A stretch of DNA of 64,000 bases, taken from Atherix ibis. Taxonomy: Eukaryota > Arthropoda > Insecta > Diptera > Athericidae. Where the stretch lies: NCBI GenBank assembly GCA_958298945.1, contig OY282609.1:41182954-41246953 (forward strand), given 5' to 3'. The position numbers were made by a program, and so were the translations under genes. The notes under the pieces are model-generated. The model ran no database searches. It had not been told where the DNA came from and saw nothing but the letters and a program-made list of their open reading frames with translations. Shown here in pieces: positions 22,917 through 34,279 of this stretch; the stretch's first letter is position 1; every line of letters begins with the position of its first letter.

Positions 22917-22961
22917 GCGGTCTACTTATATCCTTATATTATAAGGATATAAGTAGACCGC
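22917..22961. repeat. Perfect palindrome, 22-bp arms
   Basis: Arms 22917-22938 and 22940-22961 are perfect reverse complements around a single T. The arm begins GCGGTCTACTTATATCC. Confidence 0.97.
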
Positions 22962-24249
22962 AGAAATAGAGCTATGTATTACCACTTACAGACATATTCT
23001 ACATTGGCCCGCTGGCTGACCAATTGCAAAATTGTAATATTCAAGCGCCATATGACCCATTCCCAGATTAATCGATTACTATCAAGCTTAATTTCATTAT
23101 CAGTATCATGACCACAGATTAGATGTCATCGGACTACTAACTATCATTCAGGAAGATTCGCCAGTCCTTTAAAAAGACGGATACTTTTATTTGCTGGAAA
23201 TAATTGTTGGCTATATTTGGAAGAATTCAACTTTCGTATGAAATTCTTAACAATAATTCATTGGATGGTGATTTCAAGACAATGTAAGAAACTTACACTT
23301 GCTATTTAAGTAGCATATATCAACTTGGTATTGGGGATTACTGAAAAACTATCCACCATCAACATGAAAGCAATTAAGAGGCCTCTTTAGAGCGGATTTC
23401 GGCGATCGTACTCGTGACCTAGTTGTCCATCGCCAGCTTCTCACCCGTATGTAGAGACCGAACGAAAAGTTCTCTATTTATCTCATGGAGTTATTCGTAC
23501 TTTGAAACAGACTGCAAAGCCGTATGTCTAAGTATATTTTACTAGAAATAGTTCGAGCCGTAAAAAAATCATATGCGAAATCGATCCTTGCGCAAACCAT
23601 ACTATAGACCAAGAGGAAGCAAAGTAGGTGGAAGATAAACCTACCGACTCACCATAATAAACGATAAAACATACACAGTATGGAGCTTTATAATCCATTT
23701 TGGTATGCTGAAACTGTGAGCACAAACATACTTTGACTGTGAACAACCAATACAATACATTTTTTGTTATGGATGTGGGTGGAAGGATATTTTTAATCCT
23801 CATTGCACTAATTTTTTTTTTGAAAAAATCGACAAAAGATCAGGAGTACCTATAAAACCCCTTCAATCAAAGAAAATGTGTCCCCAAAAAGTCAACAAAC
23901 AGAAGTTGATTGAACCAGAATTTCTAAAACAGTCAAAACAGGCAGACCGAACGAAAAGGACGGAGCCAAATGACCGAACAATTACCAATTCATGATAATC
24001 TCCCCATTTACTACCATCTCACCCCTAATAGCCATACTATGCTGTAAACAGGGTGAGCTAAAGCCATCAGCCCAAACTTCTTTGACTTTCCCTTTTAAAC
24101 AATATTATGTTCGCCGTAAAGAAGAGATCAGATAGCGTATTTTTGCTTTATCACTTGAGCCTGGAACTGAAAATCTAAATATAAATCTCCCTAATAACCC
24201 TCGTACTCCCAGTCGCTCTGCTAAGAGAATGCGATTCTTTGGAAATCCA

Positions 24250-24600
24250 CTAAACTTGTCAAAAGACTAATAGCTACCGTTACCAGAGTGTCATCAATAG
24301 GTAGAGGGCCTTATGCCATTGTCCATCTGTTGAGTCACAGCTTCACTAAATTATTAGCCAATCAGGATTTTTGATAAGGGAGCTTAAACCATCTTAGTTG
24401 ATAGGTCAAAATTATTAAAAGGATTCTCCGAAAATATTGAAGTTGCGAATGGTGTACAACAGAAAATATTGGGCAGCATAACTACTTCTGTAAATTATAA
24501 AGGAATCAAAAAATTTCTGACATTTTATATGATTCCGGCTTGATGCAGGAGCTTAATTAAGAAATTGATTTTTGGGGAAATATTTGGATTGTTACCAGAT
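24250..24600 (+). pseudogene. Gypsy copy 1 aspartic protease remnant
   Basis: Retroelement proteases carry an Asp-Ser/Thr-Gly active site. Here the context of copy 2 is recognisable (GPYAIVHLLSHSFTKLL at about 24310-24360) but the active-site triplet itself is lost. Later, ENIEVANGVQQ-like sequence (24430-24470) corresponds to the flap and C-terminal half. Non-functional. Confidence 0.5.
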
Positions 24601-24612
24601 ATTGTAGGATAA

Positions 24613-25470
24613 GTGGCCTCTTTCAAAATTAAACACAATGAGAGAAATGCGAATCAGCACACTCTAACCCTAGACCAAAGATTGAGATTGGAATCAATAA
24701 AAACAACATTACCGACATTCAACATCTTAGGATTGAGTAGAACAGCTTTGATAGAGAACAGAATCGATATTCATTCAGTCATACTAATTAAACAAAGATT
24801 TTATATAGTATCGGCTGCAGTCCAAAAATTAATGGTTGATGCAGTAAAGAGGATAATATCATTAAGAGTTAAACAAGAAAGCGAAAGTTCTTGGAGTAGT
24901 TCTAATTAATACAGTTAATCTTTATTTTGACGCTAGAAAGGTAAATGCTATAGCGAATAAAGATACATACCCACTACCACAACTAGATGGATTATTGGTG
25001 CGCCTACATACAGCCAAATTGATCACTAGCTTAGACTTCAAAGACACCTTTTGGCAAATCTCACTGGAACATAAATCTCAAGAGAAGACTAATTTCACCA
25101 TACCCGGCCATCCTCTTTAGTAATACGGAGTCATGCCATTTCGACTATGCAATACTCCACGGACACTATGCTATCTGATGGACAAAGCGATATCTTATGA
25201 TCTAAGAGACCACGTTCTGGTCTATCTGGAAATTGATTGATTTTGTCTAAGGATTTTGACTGCCATCTCTCTTTACTTAGTCGCATTGGCGAATACATAA
25301 AGAGAACGGGTTCAATCATCAACATAGAAAAGATCAAGTTTTGCATTACAAAAACCAAATATTTGGGTTTCATCATTAGAGAGAACGGGATTGAGAAAGA
25401 TCCTGGAGAGCACGGAATTGAGACGGATCCTCTATAGTGTGGTATCCTCCTCCTAAGACAAATCGGCAAG
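24613..25470 (+). pseudogene. Gypsy copy 1 reverse transcriptase, catalytic box lost
   Basis: RT copies element RNA into DNA. The frame 24613-24909 holds NRIDIHSVILIKQRFY and ESSWSS, then after a frameshift LYFDARKV, YPLPQLDGLL and SLDFKD, matching the Gypsy pattern WSSP-LDARK-YPLP-LDxKxAFWQIPLE, with the first catalytic Asp (SLDFKD) kept near 25032. Then MPFRLCNTPRTLCYLMDKAI and, at 25223-25240, the place of the Y-L-D-D box reads Tyr-Leu-Glu-Ile-Asp-stop. INIEKIKF and TKYLGFIIRENGI follow. Minus frame 25131-25469 is the shadow of this region. Confidence 0.9.
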
Positions 25471-25539
25471 CCTGAAGATAAACGAATTATTCCCTATTTA
25501 GCAGCTGTCTCCTAATAACCAATACACTTTGACTTCCTC

Positions 25540-25920
25540 TCCCGTGTTGATAAAACCCATTTTTTCTAAACCTTTCATCATACAGTGTATGACGACGGTG
25601 GAAATAAACATATAATTGCTTATGTATCATAGAAGCTAAACGTGCCTCAGAGAAATTACTCAGTAAGTGAGCAAGAATATTTAGCAGCCATTATAAGTAT
25701 AGAAAAATTTGGACTATATGTCGAATTAATGCCTTTCAAAGTTTTGACCGACCACACTAGTTTAAAGAAAGACCTGAGCGGAAGATTGGCCAGATAGAGC
25801 TTGACACTGCAACATTTCACAATGGTACCCTCAATATAGTTCCTGATGCCCTATCTAGAATATATTACAACAAAATAGAAAATCCTGAGATACCCAAATT
25901 GGTAATTGATCTAAGTCTCC
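25540..25920 (+). pseudogene. Gypsy copy 1 RNase H remnant
   Basis: After RT, a degraded RNase H is seen: DDGGNKHIIAY, then LNVPQRNYSVSEQEYLAAI followed by SIEKF, and VLTDHTSLK, matching the family's QRNYSVTEKECLAAIxAIEKFR and TDHxSLK motifs. It would remove RNA from the RNA-DNA hybrid. Frameshifts separate the blocks. Confidence 0.8.
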
Positions 25921-26079
25921 TCAATTTTTGGAGTCTGCAAATAAAATACTTAAAGAGGAAATTGAAGTACAGGAAACCGAAATACTTTTAAGAAGCAGTG
26001 ATCCTTAAGAGGAACAGCATGCGAACAAGTTATAGATATCAAAGTATCTCATAAAATCCATTATTTGTAAACTACATGA

Positions 26080-26960
26080 TCCAGTATTATTGGTACATTA
26101 GGGCATTGGAAATGTACTTATTTTAGTTAAGCGATATTTTTATTAGCCTCGTATGGCAGCAAACGTACGTAATTAGGTGTTAATTTGTGATGCATGTAAG
26201 GAAACCAAAACCCCTAACGTCATCCTTCATCCTCTTATAGATTCCTTTATTATAACCGAACGACTTCGCAATACAGATATACCAAATTCTTGGAAAATGA
26301 TTTATTCCATATTTTTTTAGTATACGCGAGATCGTAGTTACCGACAACGGAGTTCAGTTCTGTTCCAAGCGGTTAAAAGGTTAATTGTCGAAGTATGGAG
26401 TAAAACACATTAAAAAAACTATTTACGTCCCTGAAGCAAACGCTTCGGAGCGTTAAATTGCTCGATATTAGTAGGTATGCGAGCTTATGTCTAGAAGAAC
26501 GACAGATTGTGGTATCAACGTTTAAGTAAAATAGACTATGCCTTGTACAACTCTATCTATCAGACAACCAGTTATACTCCGAAATTGGTATTGTTTGGAA
26601 CCGAGACGATTATTCATGTATAAACTGCGACGGAAACTCAATAGATTTGTGGCAGCCCACATACCTCAATTAGAAGATCGAATAACAACGATATACTCTT
26701 ACATGAGCAACCAAATTGCATAAGCTCCCAGGCAAGCGGTAAGGACTTACAATTTAAGAGTAAAGGCAGTTAGTTTTAAGATCAGACTGGAATTATATCA
26801 ACACAACTTTCAAAAATCAGATCCACTAAATAATTTAGTGGTACACTCGCTCGGAAATTTTTAAAGTGAATAATCAGAGCCAAGAAAGGATGTACGAAAT
26901 AGAAGATATGAAAGGAAAGTCATTGGAAGTGTACCATGCTATAAATAACCATCATAAGAA
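26080..26960 (+). pseudogene. Gypsy copy 1 integrase remnant
   Basis: The HHCC-type N-terminal zinc-binding part ends in CDACKETK (26190-26213). The core has VVTDNGVQFCSKRL (26332-26375) with the second catalytic Asp, and PEANASERVK with the catalytic Glu motif (26430-26460). The first Asp region is degraded. The C-terminal part ends in MYEIEDMKGKSLEVYHA (26890-26943), which copies 2, 3 and 5 also have. Several stops and shifts. Confidence 0.85.
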
Positions 26961-27037
26961 GGAAGCATATTTATTGGAAAGTTAGGGAAGTATAGAGAAT
27001 AATATATTAACATTGGTGCCGACTAGTTCAGGTTCGA

Positions 27038-27289
27038 GAGGAGCTGGATGCTAGGGCGACAGTTTTGCAGGTCCTTCCAATTCGGTATACTATTAGAAGT
27101 ATCTGTATTATTATGTTAGCATTCTCAAAGGCATTGATAATTTAGTCAGGTTCAATTTCATTATAAATTTTAAAAAACGAGGAGCTGGATGCTAGGGCGA
27201 CAGTTTGCAGGTCCGTTCAATTCGGTATACTATTAGAAGTACCTGTATTATTATGGTAGCCTTCTCAAAGGTATTGATAATTTAGTCAT
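27038..27289. repeat. Direct duplication, about 110 bp, in Gypsy 3' region
   Basis: 27038-27150 and 27180-27289 are close copies, both starting GAGGAGCTGGATGCTAGGGC, separated by about 30 bases. The same block occurs once in copies 2, 3 and 5 (for example 57246, 62328), so the duplication is specific to copy 1. Confidence 0.9.
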
Positions 27290-28440
27290 TACCAAAGAGG
27301 TGGCCCACAAATCAGCAAGGCCATGCATGTCTTCATAAAAAATTCCATGATTTGATGAAACCTCGTTGAAGCAATGATAAAACCGGAAAATGACCGTATG
27401 TACCATGCATGCTTCTATATACAAGATCAAAACTGCAGTCAGCATTATGAGGAAAAACTACACGAGGTGGATTAATTCTGTCGTGAGAATTAATAACATC
27501 AATTATGTTAGTGTATGCGTGCGATATTATTATTTTATAATTTTGCGTTTAAAACCCCTTATTTTAATTGGTTGGTCTGGAGTGTATAGAATTGAGCGAT
27601 TACCTATTCTCGTTATTGGATATTACCATATTTCATGGGTAGAATTTATTTTAGCACCTCATTAATATTTGATATGATTAAATATTACAAAAGTAATTGG
27701 AAAATATGCATAGTCAAGTTGGCAATATTTTAATGCAATCAAACACGGGACACATCCAATAAGCGGCCGCGTCACGCCCACTAGTCTCCATGAGCAAACA
27801 CCAAATCACTATTAATCCCAAAAACCAACCATACTATTTTAGTCGTCCGCTTCTTCCACTACCCGGAAAGGCTTGGTCGAACTATGAAGTCTTCTGACAG
27901 TAGTATTGTCAGTAGTATGAAAACCGGAAATTTCATGCATAATTCCATGGATTCGTTCCCTGCAAAATCCATAAAACTATGGTTTCGCTTATCATAACAA
28001 CTTCTACCATTGCTCATATTAGCATATTGTTAACGTGTGCATAAAAGTACTGCAGTTGGCTGAGTGAGAAGTCATAACTCACATATGATATGTACGGGCA
28101 AAAAAATGTTTATTTTTCGTTAAAAATTCTGATATAAATAGTATTATCTAAGATTAACACTTTTCAACAATCTATTCAAATAGCTTTCCATCGTTATCCA
28201 ACTATTTACATTAAACAGAATCTTTGTAAATTCTGGATGAAATCTGTCAATCAACAAAATTCTAAATCAAATCAATTTTATTTGAATATGGTCAATATTT
28301 TAATTGATAGTTAGTATAAGATAAGGTCACGCGAGGCAGTCAAAGTACTTACACCGTACATTTACTAAGCCTTATGCTAATTAGGAAAAATAAAGGTATC
28401 CTTATTTGTAGGCTGTTGTAGCAGCCCTGGTCATATGTTC
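27290..28440 (+). other. Non-coding 3' region/LTR of Gypsy copy 1
   Basis: Starts with sequence shared with the 3' regions of other copies (for example ACCAAAGAGGTGGC and CAGCAAGGCCATGCATG) and then diverges. The plus frame 27390-27665 and minus frame 27251-27445 have no domains. A GC-rich island at 27765-27790 stands out. LTR ends were not found. Confidence 0.5.
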
Positions 28441-28444
28441 GAGT

Positions 28445-28492
28445 AGTTCATTTTCGACATACTTCGTGTTGATCGAAAGTGAACTACTTGCC
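28445..28492. repeat. Hairpin next to the LINE ORF1
   Basis: AGTAGTTCATTTTCGA pairs with TCGAAAGTGAACTACT around a loop of about 15 bases. Confidence 0.8.
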
Positions 28493-28545
28493 TGGATAAC
28501 TGAACGCGTGATACCATCTAGCGTTTTGTAATAAAACTGGATTGG

Positions 28546-29655
28546 TTAATAATAGGAAAAACGGCATGCTAAATAGTGCGTTTTGCCATAGCAGGATGTC
28601 CGTATTCTATCCTGACCTCCAACGGGAATGGTCTCTATGCCGATTTTTTTTTTTTTTTTTAGATTATTGAGGTACAGGAGGAAACTTTCAAAAGGTACTC
28701 GACTGGGAGGGCTTCTCGAAGGAGTGGTGAGCTCCTTCAGGTCTGGGATGTGGTCTTTTAGTAGTTTAACTACCTCTTCTTTAGTTACCCATTCGTCCAG
28801 GTCTCTGACTTCTATTTCCGACTCCGGAATCCTCATCTCTACTGTCGCTTCTTCCTTGAGTGTCTCCCTAATAGTCGCCCGATAGGTCGCCATCTTCTTC
28901 TCCTCTGTTTTTTTCAAACATAATCAGAAGCTTGCCTCTTGTCGTCCGTCTAATTTTTTTGACTTTCTCCCCAATGTCTTTCAATGCGGGGTCTGCCTTC
29001 ACCTTCTGTATTATGTTGGCGTACGTCTTCTCCTCCCGCGCCATATGTACCACTAAAGCGTTCGACGGTAGTAGTTTCCTTCGAGCTTTTGCCGGGGGTT
29101 TTATTTTCTTATTCTTTCTCCCACTGGCTTGCTCCCATTGTTGTCCGTCTGGAGCTACATCTGCAGTCCTTCCTGACTGCTTCTACCGATCACGCTCCGG
29201 ATCAAAAGTTGGTTATGGAGATATATCCTCCTTCCCGATGTTGTTCTTGCTGGTTTCCCCTCCCGTGTGGTCAGTTTTTTGGGGCGTCAGTTGCACGGTA
29301 TTTATGCACTTCTGTGCTCGTTTCCCCTTCCAGAGTTGGTTATAAGGTGGAGACGAGGCCTTACTCTTCTTTCTGTTAGATCCGTTCTGGCTTCCTTGCG
29401 CATTGTCTGGTGTTCCGCACACCTGCGCCCAGTGTTTCTGTACCGTCGGAGTGGTTTGCGTTTCGTTGGAAACGGTTTGTAGTTCCACTCCAAGTCTATT
29501 AAACGCAGTTTGTATGTTAGGTACCATTTGCTTTATCTCCTTATGTACGTTGTGTTTCGGACCAACGAATTTCATGAGTCTCGAGATGAAGTCCCAAGTT
29601 GGGAAGATCTCCTTCACTGCCGCTCTTATGTGGGTGGACGGGTGGTGTCAACCCC
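28546..29655 (-). pseudogene. R1/LOA-type LINE ORF1 (Gag-like), truncated
   Basis: ORF1 binds the element RNA and ends in CCHC zinc knuckles. On the minus strand one frame runs from a stop near 29656 to about 29213 (hydrophilic, contains WDFISRLMKFVG), a degraded bridge follows, then 29053-28868 holds EKTYANIIQKVKADPAL and RRTTRGKLLIMFEK, the RNA-binding-domain start of R1-type ORF1 proteins (pattern like RxTRxGxLLL). After a frameshift, 28917-28546 has IEVRDLDEWVTKEEVVKLL, the next conserved block, then LNNLKKKKKIGI; near the end CYGKTHYLA looks like a ruined knuckle. GC and codon use are higher than in neighbours, so this insertion is relatively young. No ORF2 follows. An overlapping plus-strand frame set (28628-29759) is the shadow. 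Confidence 0.75.
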
Positions 29656-29659
29656 CGAC

Positions 29660-29890
29660 CCGAAACTATAAAACTCGGATGCATGTGTGCATGTGTGTGT
29701 TTGTAAATGTGTGTATATATGTGTGTATGTGTAATTCTTTATTCTTTCCCTTACATTAGATATAAAATATCATTCATTGCTCATTCATATACGAGTATTT
29801 ATATAAATAAGCAATAAATATAATAAAATAAAAAATAAAATAAAATAAAATAAAGTAATAAAATTAAAATTAAAAATTAAAATTGATGAT
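29660..29890. repeat. Microsatellites: TG-rich, then (TAAAA)n
   Basis: A TGTG-rich tract at about 29675-29735 and an A-rich AAATA repeat at about 29815-29882. Confidence 0.85.
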
Positions 29891-29910
29891 TTTCCAATTA
29901 TAATTTTATA

Positions 29911-29966
29911 AATAAGTTTCTTTGTTCCAGCCCGACAAACAAATAAGTTTCTTTGTTCCAGCCCGA
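29911..29966. repeat. Tandem duplication, 31-bp unit
   Basis: AATAAGTTTCTTTGTTCCAG followed by CCCGA occurs at 29911-29935 and again at 29942-29966. Confidence 0.9.
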
Positions 29967-29969
29967 AAT

Positions 29970-30590
29970 ACAAACAAAGAAATAGCTGCTTATGCACAAT
30001 CACTAACATCAACACAATTGGTCAGAAGCGCGCACAAACACCTCGCAAAGTCTCTTTGTTCTATAATTAAAATTTACACTAATAATATTTTCCACTTTGG
30101 TTCAATTGTTTGTTACTATTTAATTTTTATTATTTAATATTATTCATTAATAATTAACTAAATTAAACTAAATTTCGTTATATTAATAAACACTGCTTAT
30201 GAATCGATTATCTACAATTAATAATAAATATTATCGCACAGAAATTAAACGTGCGATCAACTCGACGATAAACGACAGAATCTCTCTATGCCGACTATCT
30301 TTTTGCTATTGTTTTCGGTCTAAAATGCATAATGGAGAAACAAATTTTTAATTAATATTAGAACAATTTTGTGCAATTTTTTTTATAATTGATCGTCGTA
30401 GTTAAGATTACCATTTATACGAAGAAGTAATATAATTAAATAATTTTTTTGAATAAGAACAAGAGGAAAATAAATTAGTTAAATTGTTGGAGATAAATAA
30501 TAATAAAAGAATAATAATTAAAATATTAATAAAAGTTGACAAAAAAAAAAAAAAAATTAAAAAATATTTTAATATTATGATATAATTTCC
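29970..30590. other. AT-rich, no gene
   Basis: No recognisable element. Frames here are chance readings of AT-rich sequence. Confidence 0.5.
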
Positions 30591-31650
30591 ATATTCATCA
30601 AGGTAATAGGGCAATCTAATATACAATTGTGGATAGGCAAGTGAAAATTAAAGAGTAAAAGAAAAAAAAACAATATAATAATATAATAGTAGCGTAAATT
30701 AGATAAAGATGTATAAAATCTAATAAAAAGTGCAGAAATTTTTCTCCGAAGATAATTCATTTCTAAGACAAGTAATAAATGAATAATGTAGTAATACAAT
30801 ATATGGATAATTTCCACATGTATATTTGCTTAAGTAAAAGTAAGCTGTACTTATAATGACTGGGTGATGCCAACCCATTAAATTTACGAATGAAATATTA
30901 TTACACCCATACTTGAAATATGAATTTCACCTTGAGGAAAATATTTCTTCTATCTATTCTTACATGGCATGAGTATACGCGTACACGTACTATGGAAGAG
31001 TTGATAACAAGTGAAATTCTCAGTCTTATTTTACTCAGAGAGATGATTAGTATAGAACTTTTTATGGTAATCGCGTTAAAGGGTTCTGAATTACAATTAT
31101 TTCAAAATAATAAACTTCCGTATAGTATATGGATAAATGCAATACATGCACTTATTATTCGTGGGACAATTTGTGCACCCTTAATTTTAGGAATGTGAAT
31201 TCCTAAGAGAATACTTGGCATAGTTTATCTTCCTGGAGAAGTGAATCTCTATATATTCTAGTGTTGGGAAATTTGCACAAATACTCAGATTAATAAAATC
31301 TACCTAAGAGCCGATAATTGTAGAAGCAAAATTTACATACAACTTAGAAGAGCACTAACTAAATATATATGAAAAGAGAAAAAAAAATTATAAATAATTT
31401 TAAGTGATAAATATTTAAGATCACTTCAAGCACTTGAACGAGTGCTTGTAGAATGAAAAAAAATACGGTATGCTAAATAAAATGATTGAAAATTAATCAA
31501 AAAAATATATAATTTTTATAAGCATAGAAAAATTATTATTACTAATAATTATTGTATTATATATAATTTTCAAATAAATTAATTGGCGGCACTTAAAAAA
31601 AATGATTATATTAGCATACATTATTTTGTAATGCATTTTACAAGTACAAT
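30590..31650. repeat. Repeat family E, copy 1, interrupted
   Basis: 30590-30790 and 31290-31650 together are colinear with 34880-35375, where the two parts are adjacent. So copy 1 has an extra block of about 490 bases (30800-31285), which itself belongs to another repeat (family C). Minus frames in this region are AT-rich readings without domains. Confidence 0.75.
30840..31285 (+). repeat. Repeat family C, copy 1, inside family E
   Basis: Similar to the minus strand of 43830-44140; shared blocks include GGGACAATTTGTG and GTTTATCTTCCT. It carries an open frame at 30920-31198 (92 codons, starting MNFTLRKIFLLSIL, with a hydrophobic start), but the other copy does not keep that frame in recognisable form. 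Origin unknown: an inserted element is the simplest reading because the family E copy at 34880 lacks it. Confidence 0.6.
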
Positions 31651-31689
31651 ATATAATAATTAAGCACAAACAACAAAAACATAAATGGG

Positions 31690-32220
31690 AAACCAACGAA
31701 TTTTTTTTCTTTCTCTTTTTTTCTCTTCTTATTTCTTTTTTTTACGGCTATCCGCATAATTGTCTACGGTATATAACAATACTTTTTTTTCTCCTTCTTT
31801 CTTTTCATTTTTTTCTTTCCTCTCTTTAATTACTCCTTCTCTTCGAGATCGGTTCTTTTCTGCTTTTTTTTGCAGAAAAGAACCAATTTAAATATTTTTT
31901 TTTACGATTTATTTATTTTCTTTTTATTTAATCCGATAATGTGGTCATGAAATAAATTTAAAGTGAAATTAAATTGAAATTAGTATTGAAGAAGGACATT
32001 TAATTGTATTCAGAATTAAAAGGAAAATGAATTATTATTCACATTTACTTTGAAAAATAAAAAAAATATTTGACTTACAAAAACAATTAAATTACTTATT
32101 GACAAATCATAATATAAAATGTATTATCGCTTGAAAATTTTCGTTTAATTGAATCTGAGACCAAATTTATATTAAGCATCAAAATTAATAATATTAATAA
32201 CTAACAGAAATATTTCGTTA
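31690..32220. other. Pyrimidine-rich tract and AT-rich sequence, no gene
   Basis: 31700-31850 is strongly T/C-rich. The rest is AT-rich with nothing coding. It lies just before Gypsy copy 2, as similar T/C-rich sequence does before copy 4 (59040-59240), so it may be leader sequence. Confidence 0.5.
31851..31884. repeat. Perfect hairpin, 13-bp arms, T8 loop
   Basis: GGTTCTTTTCTGC at 31851-31863 pairs perfectly with GCAGAAAAGAACC at 31872-31884. In any other setting this could pass for a terminator, but nothing transcribed ends here that I can identify. Confidence 0.95.
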
Positions 32221-32459
32221 TGGCCATATGACCCATTGACAGACCAAGCAATCACCGCTAGTGATACTATCATCATCAATAGTACGACCACCGCCATTAC
32301 CACAAATCATCAGCCCAAACCCCCTTCACCTTTCATCTTTCATCTTAACGAACGACAATTCAAATGTTATCATATTAGACAAACTTTGCATACACAGTCG
32401 CGCTGCTATGAGAATACGATTTTTATGGAAATCCATGAAACTTGCTAACATATTATTTG

Positions 32460-32760
32460 CTATCGTCATCATTAGTTTACTACCAGATAAGAGGTCTTAT
32501 GCCACAGTAAACCAATTGGGTTTTGAGCATACTGCTTTATTGGATAGTAGATCTAGCGTTAGTATTCTAGGAAAGTGAGTTGAAATTCATTGTTGGTGAT
32601 GGTTCAAGATTCTTAAAAGGATCCTTTGGAAGCATAGAGATTGCTAATGAGATATAGCAGAGGATACTGGGTAGCATAAGCAACCCCATAACAAACAGAG
32701 GAATCCCAAAACTCCTGACTTCTATATATTTCCGAGCTTGACACAAGAGCTATATCTTGG
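32460..32760 (+). pseudogene. Gypsy copy 2 aspartic protease, active site altered
   Basis: The reading SYATVNQLGFEHTALLD then SRSSVSILGK shows the retropepsin start, with the active-site triplet Asp-Ser-Gly changed to Asp-Ser-Arg at about 32538-32550; a stop follows soon after. Retroviral-type proteases need that Gly, so this would be inactive even without the stop. Copies in the cluster at 55500-55700 show the same context more poorly. Confidence 0.65.
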
Positions 32761-32879
32761 AATAGATTTTGGAAAGTATTTGAATTGAAATCAGATATTA
32801 TGGGATACGTTGCCTCTTTTGAACCAAACGATGATAAGAGGAAAGTAACACAATATTTTTTAACACTAAACCAGGAATT

Positions 32880-33460
32880 GAGAATAGAATCAATAAAATC
32901 TTCTTTTCAATGATATACTCGTAATATTTTAGGTTTCATCAGAATAGGCCTAATTGAGCACAGAATCGACATTGGTCTACTACCAGCAAAATTTATTGCT
33001 AGTTTAGATCTTAAAGATGCCGTTTGAGTAATACCACTAGAACAGAAATCTCGAGAAATATACTTAGGAATTTGATTTATCAATACCGAGTTATGCCATT
33101 TAGACTATGAAATACTCCACAGATATTATGCCATCTGATGGACAAACCCATATTTTATGACCTGAGAGACCATATAATATTTTAATTCTATGTCAAGCTA
33201 ATATCTTTTAAAGTTATGATTATCCACGCTAATTTGAAGTGGCTCATGAACCAGAAGGACCTAATCGAAAGATTGGAAAGATAGAGTTTGAAGCTGCAAT
33301 GCTTTAATTTCTACATAGTGCACCGTAAAGAAGTCCTCAAGGTTGTACCTGTTGCCGTCTGTAGAATCTATTGCGAGGAAACTAGAAATATTGATAAACC
33401 CAAATTGGAAATTAATCTCGAGTTTAATTAATTTCCAATTTGGGTTTATCAATATTTTTC
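32880..33460 (+). pseudogene. Gypsy copy 2 RT/RNase H remnant
   Basis: Recognisable pieces include HRIDIG, SLDLKDAV near 33004-33030 and MPFRL followed by CHLMDKPIFYDLRDHI at 33093-33175. The catalytic Y-L-D-D segment and everything up to RNase H is deleted; the sequence jumps to a degraded RNase H part and then into the palindrome at 33386-33457. Confidence 0.7.
33386..33457. repeat. Perfect palindrome, 31-bp arms
   Basis: Arms 33386-33416 and 33427-33457 are exact reverse complements around a 10-base spacer. Frames on both strands (33261-33452 minus, 33343-33573 plus) simply read through the two arms, which is why they share the peptide NPNWKLI. Confidence 0.97.
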
Positions 33461-34279
33461 ACACTCTTCCAATCCTGATTATGAATTTCTTAAAGAAGAA
33501 ATTTAAGTACAGAAAAACTGATTTTTTGAACTTTAAAAAAAATGATAGGTATATGTATATCCAACATGCATAGAATTTATGGATACCAACTGTACAGGAG
33601 CAGCATACGTAGAAGTTATGAATACCGAATGGTCTCAGAAAATCTACTATTTGTAAACTACATGATACAGTATTATCGGCACATTAGGGCATTGGATTTA
33701 ATTCAATGATCATATAATTTATGTCCGAGCATCCAGCCTTATATCCAAGAGAACCAGAGATTATGGGATAACCGTTTAAGTAATATAACCTCTGTCTTCC
33801 GCAACTTCATTCATCAGATAACCGGTTATACTCCATACCCGTTACACATCAATTCCATGCCCCGATGTAAGAACTGGGATATAAGCTGGATGGCTTCAAA
33901 AACGGGTACCTCCCTTAGTTACAGGATAAATGAGTGATGCTCTATTCCCAGATAAGCAGCCAAATTGCGCAAGCCTACGCCAAAATAGAAATGACTTATA
34001 ATATAATTGCAAAGACAGTTCGCTTTCATGTTGGATAGGAAGTATATTGACGCAACTTGCAATAAAATTGCTTTACTAAACAATTTAGTGGGAAACTCGT
34101 TCGCAAATTCCTAAAGTACAGAATCAAATCAAGGAATTAAGCGGGAATATGCGAACTGGAAGATATGAAAGGGAAGTCTCTAGAAGTGTAATACAATAAG
34201 AAGATCTGACAATAACGAAAATAAATTGGAAAACATATATTATTTTGAAAAATCCAGGGAGAAATGGTGCCGGCCAGCT

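Larger units (their letters stand above)
23040..27030 (+). mobile_element. Ty3/Gypsy retrotransposon copy 1 (most complete pol)
   Basis: Gag, protease, RT, RNase H and integrase can be followed in order on the plus strand through many frames. The gag start (around 23045) matches 32225 and 59520; gag continues to about 24250 (shared block ATGTAGAGACCGAACGAAAAG at 23440-23460, present in copies 3 and 5). The 3' side ends with a short conserved block TTGGTGCCGACTAGTTCAGG at 27015-27034 that copies 2, 3 and 5 also have, then the non-coding 3' region. No intact LTR pair was found. Confidence 0.85.

Noticed and set aside
27765..27790. GC-rich island with GCGGCCGC and ACTAGT close together, like a cloning linker
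   Set aside because: The surrounding bases do not match vector sequence as far as I can tell and the sites are few; chance within a Gypsy 3' region is more likely.
28628..29759. Series of plus-strand frames up to 137 codons
   Set aside because: They lie opposite the R1-type ORF1 on the minus strand and carry no motif; they are shadows.
30920..31198. 92-codon frame with hydrophobic start, possible secreted protein
   Set aside because: It lies in repeat family C and is not kept open in the second copy, so it is not supported as a gene.
31851..31884. Hairpin with T-run resembling a bacterial terminator
   Set aside because: The window is eukaryotic repeat DNA, and the T-run is in the loop and not after the stem.
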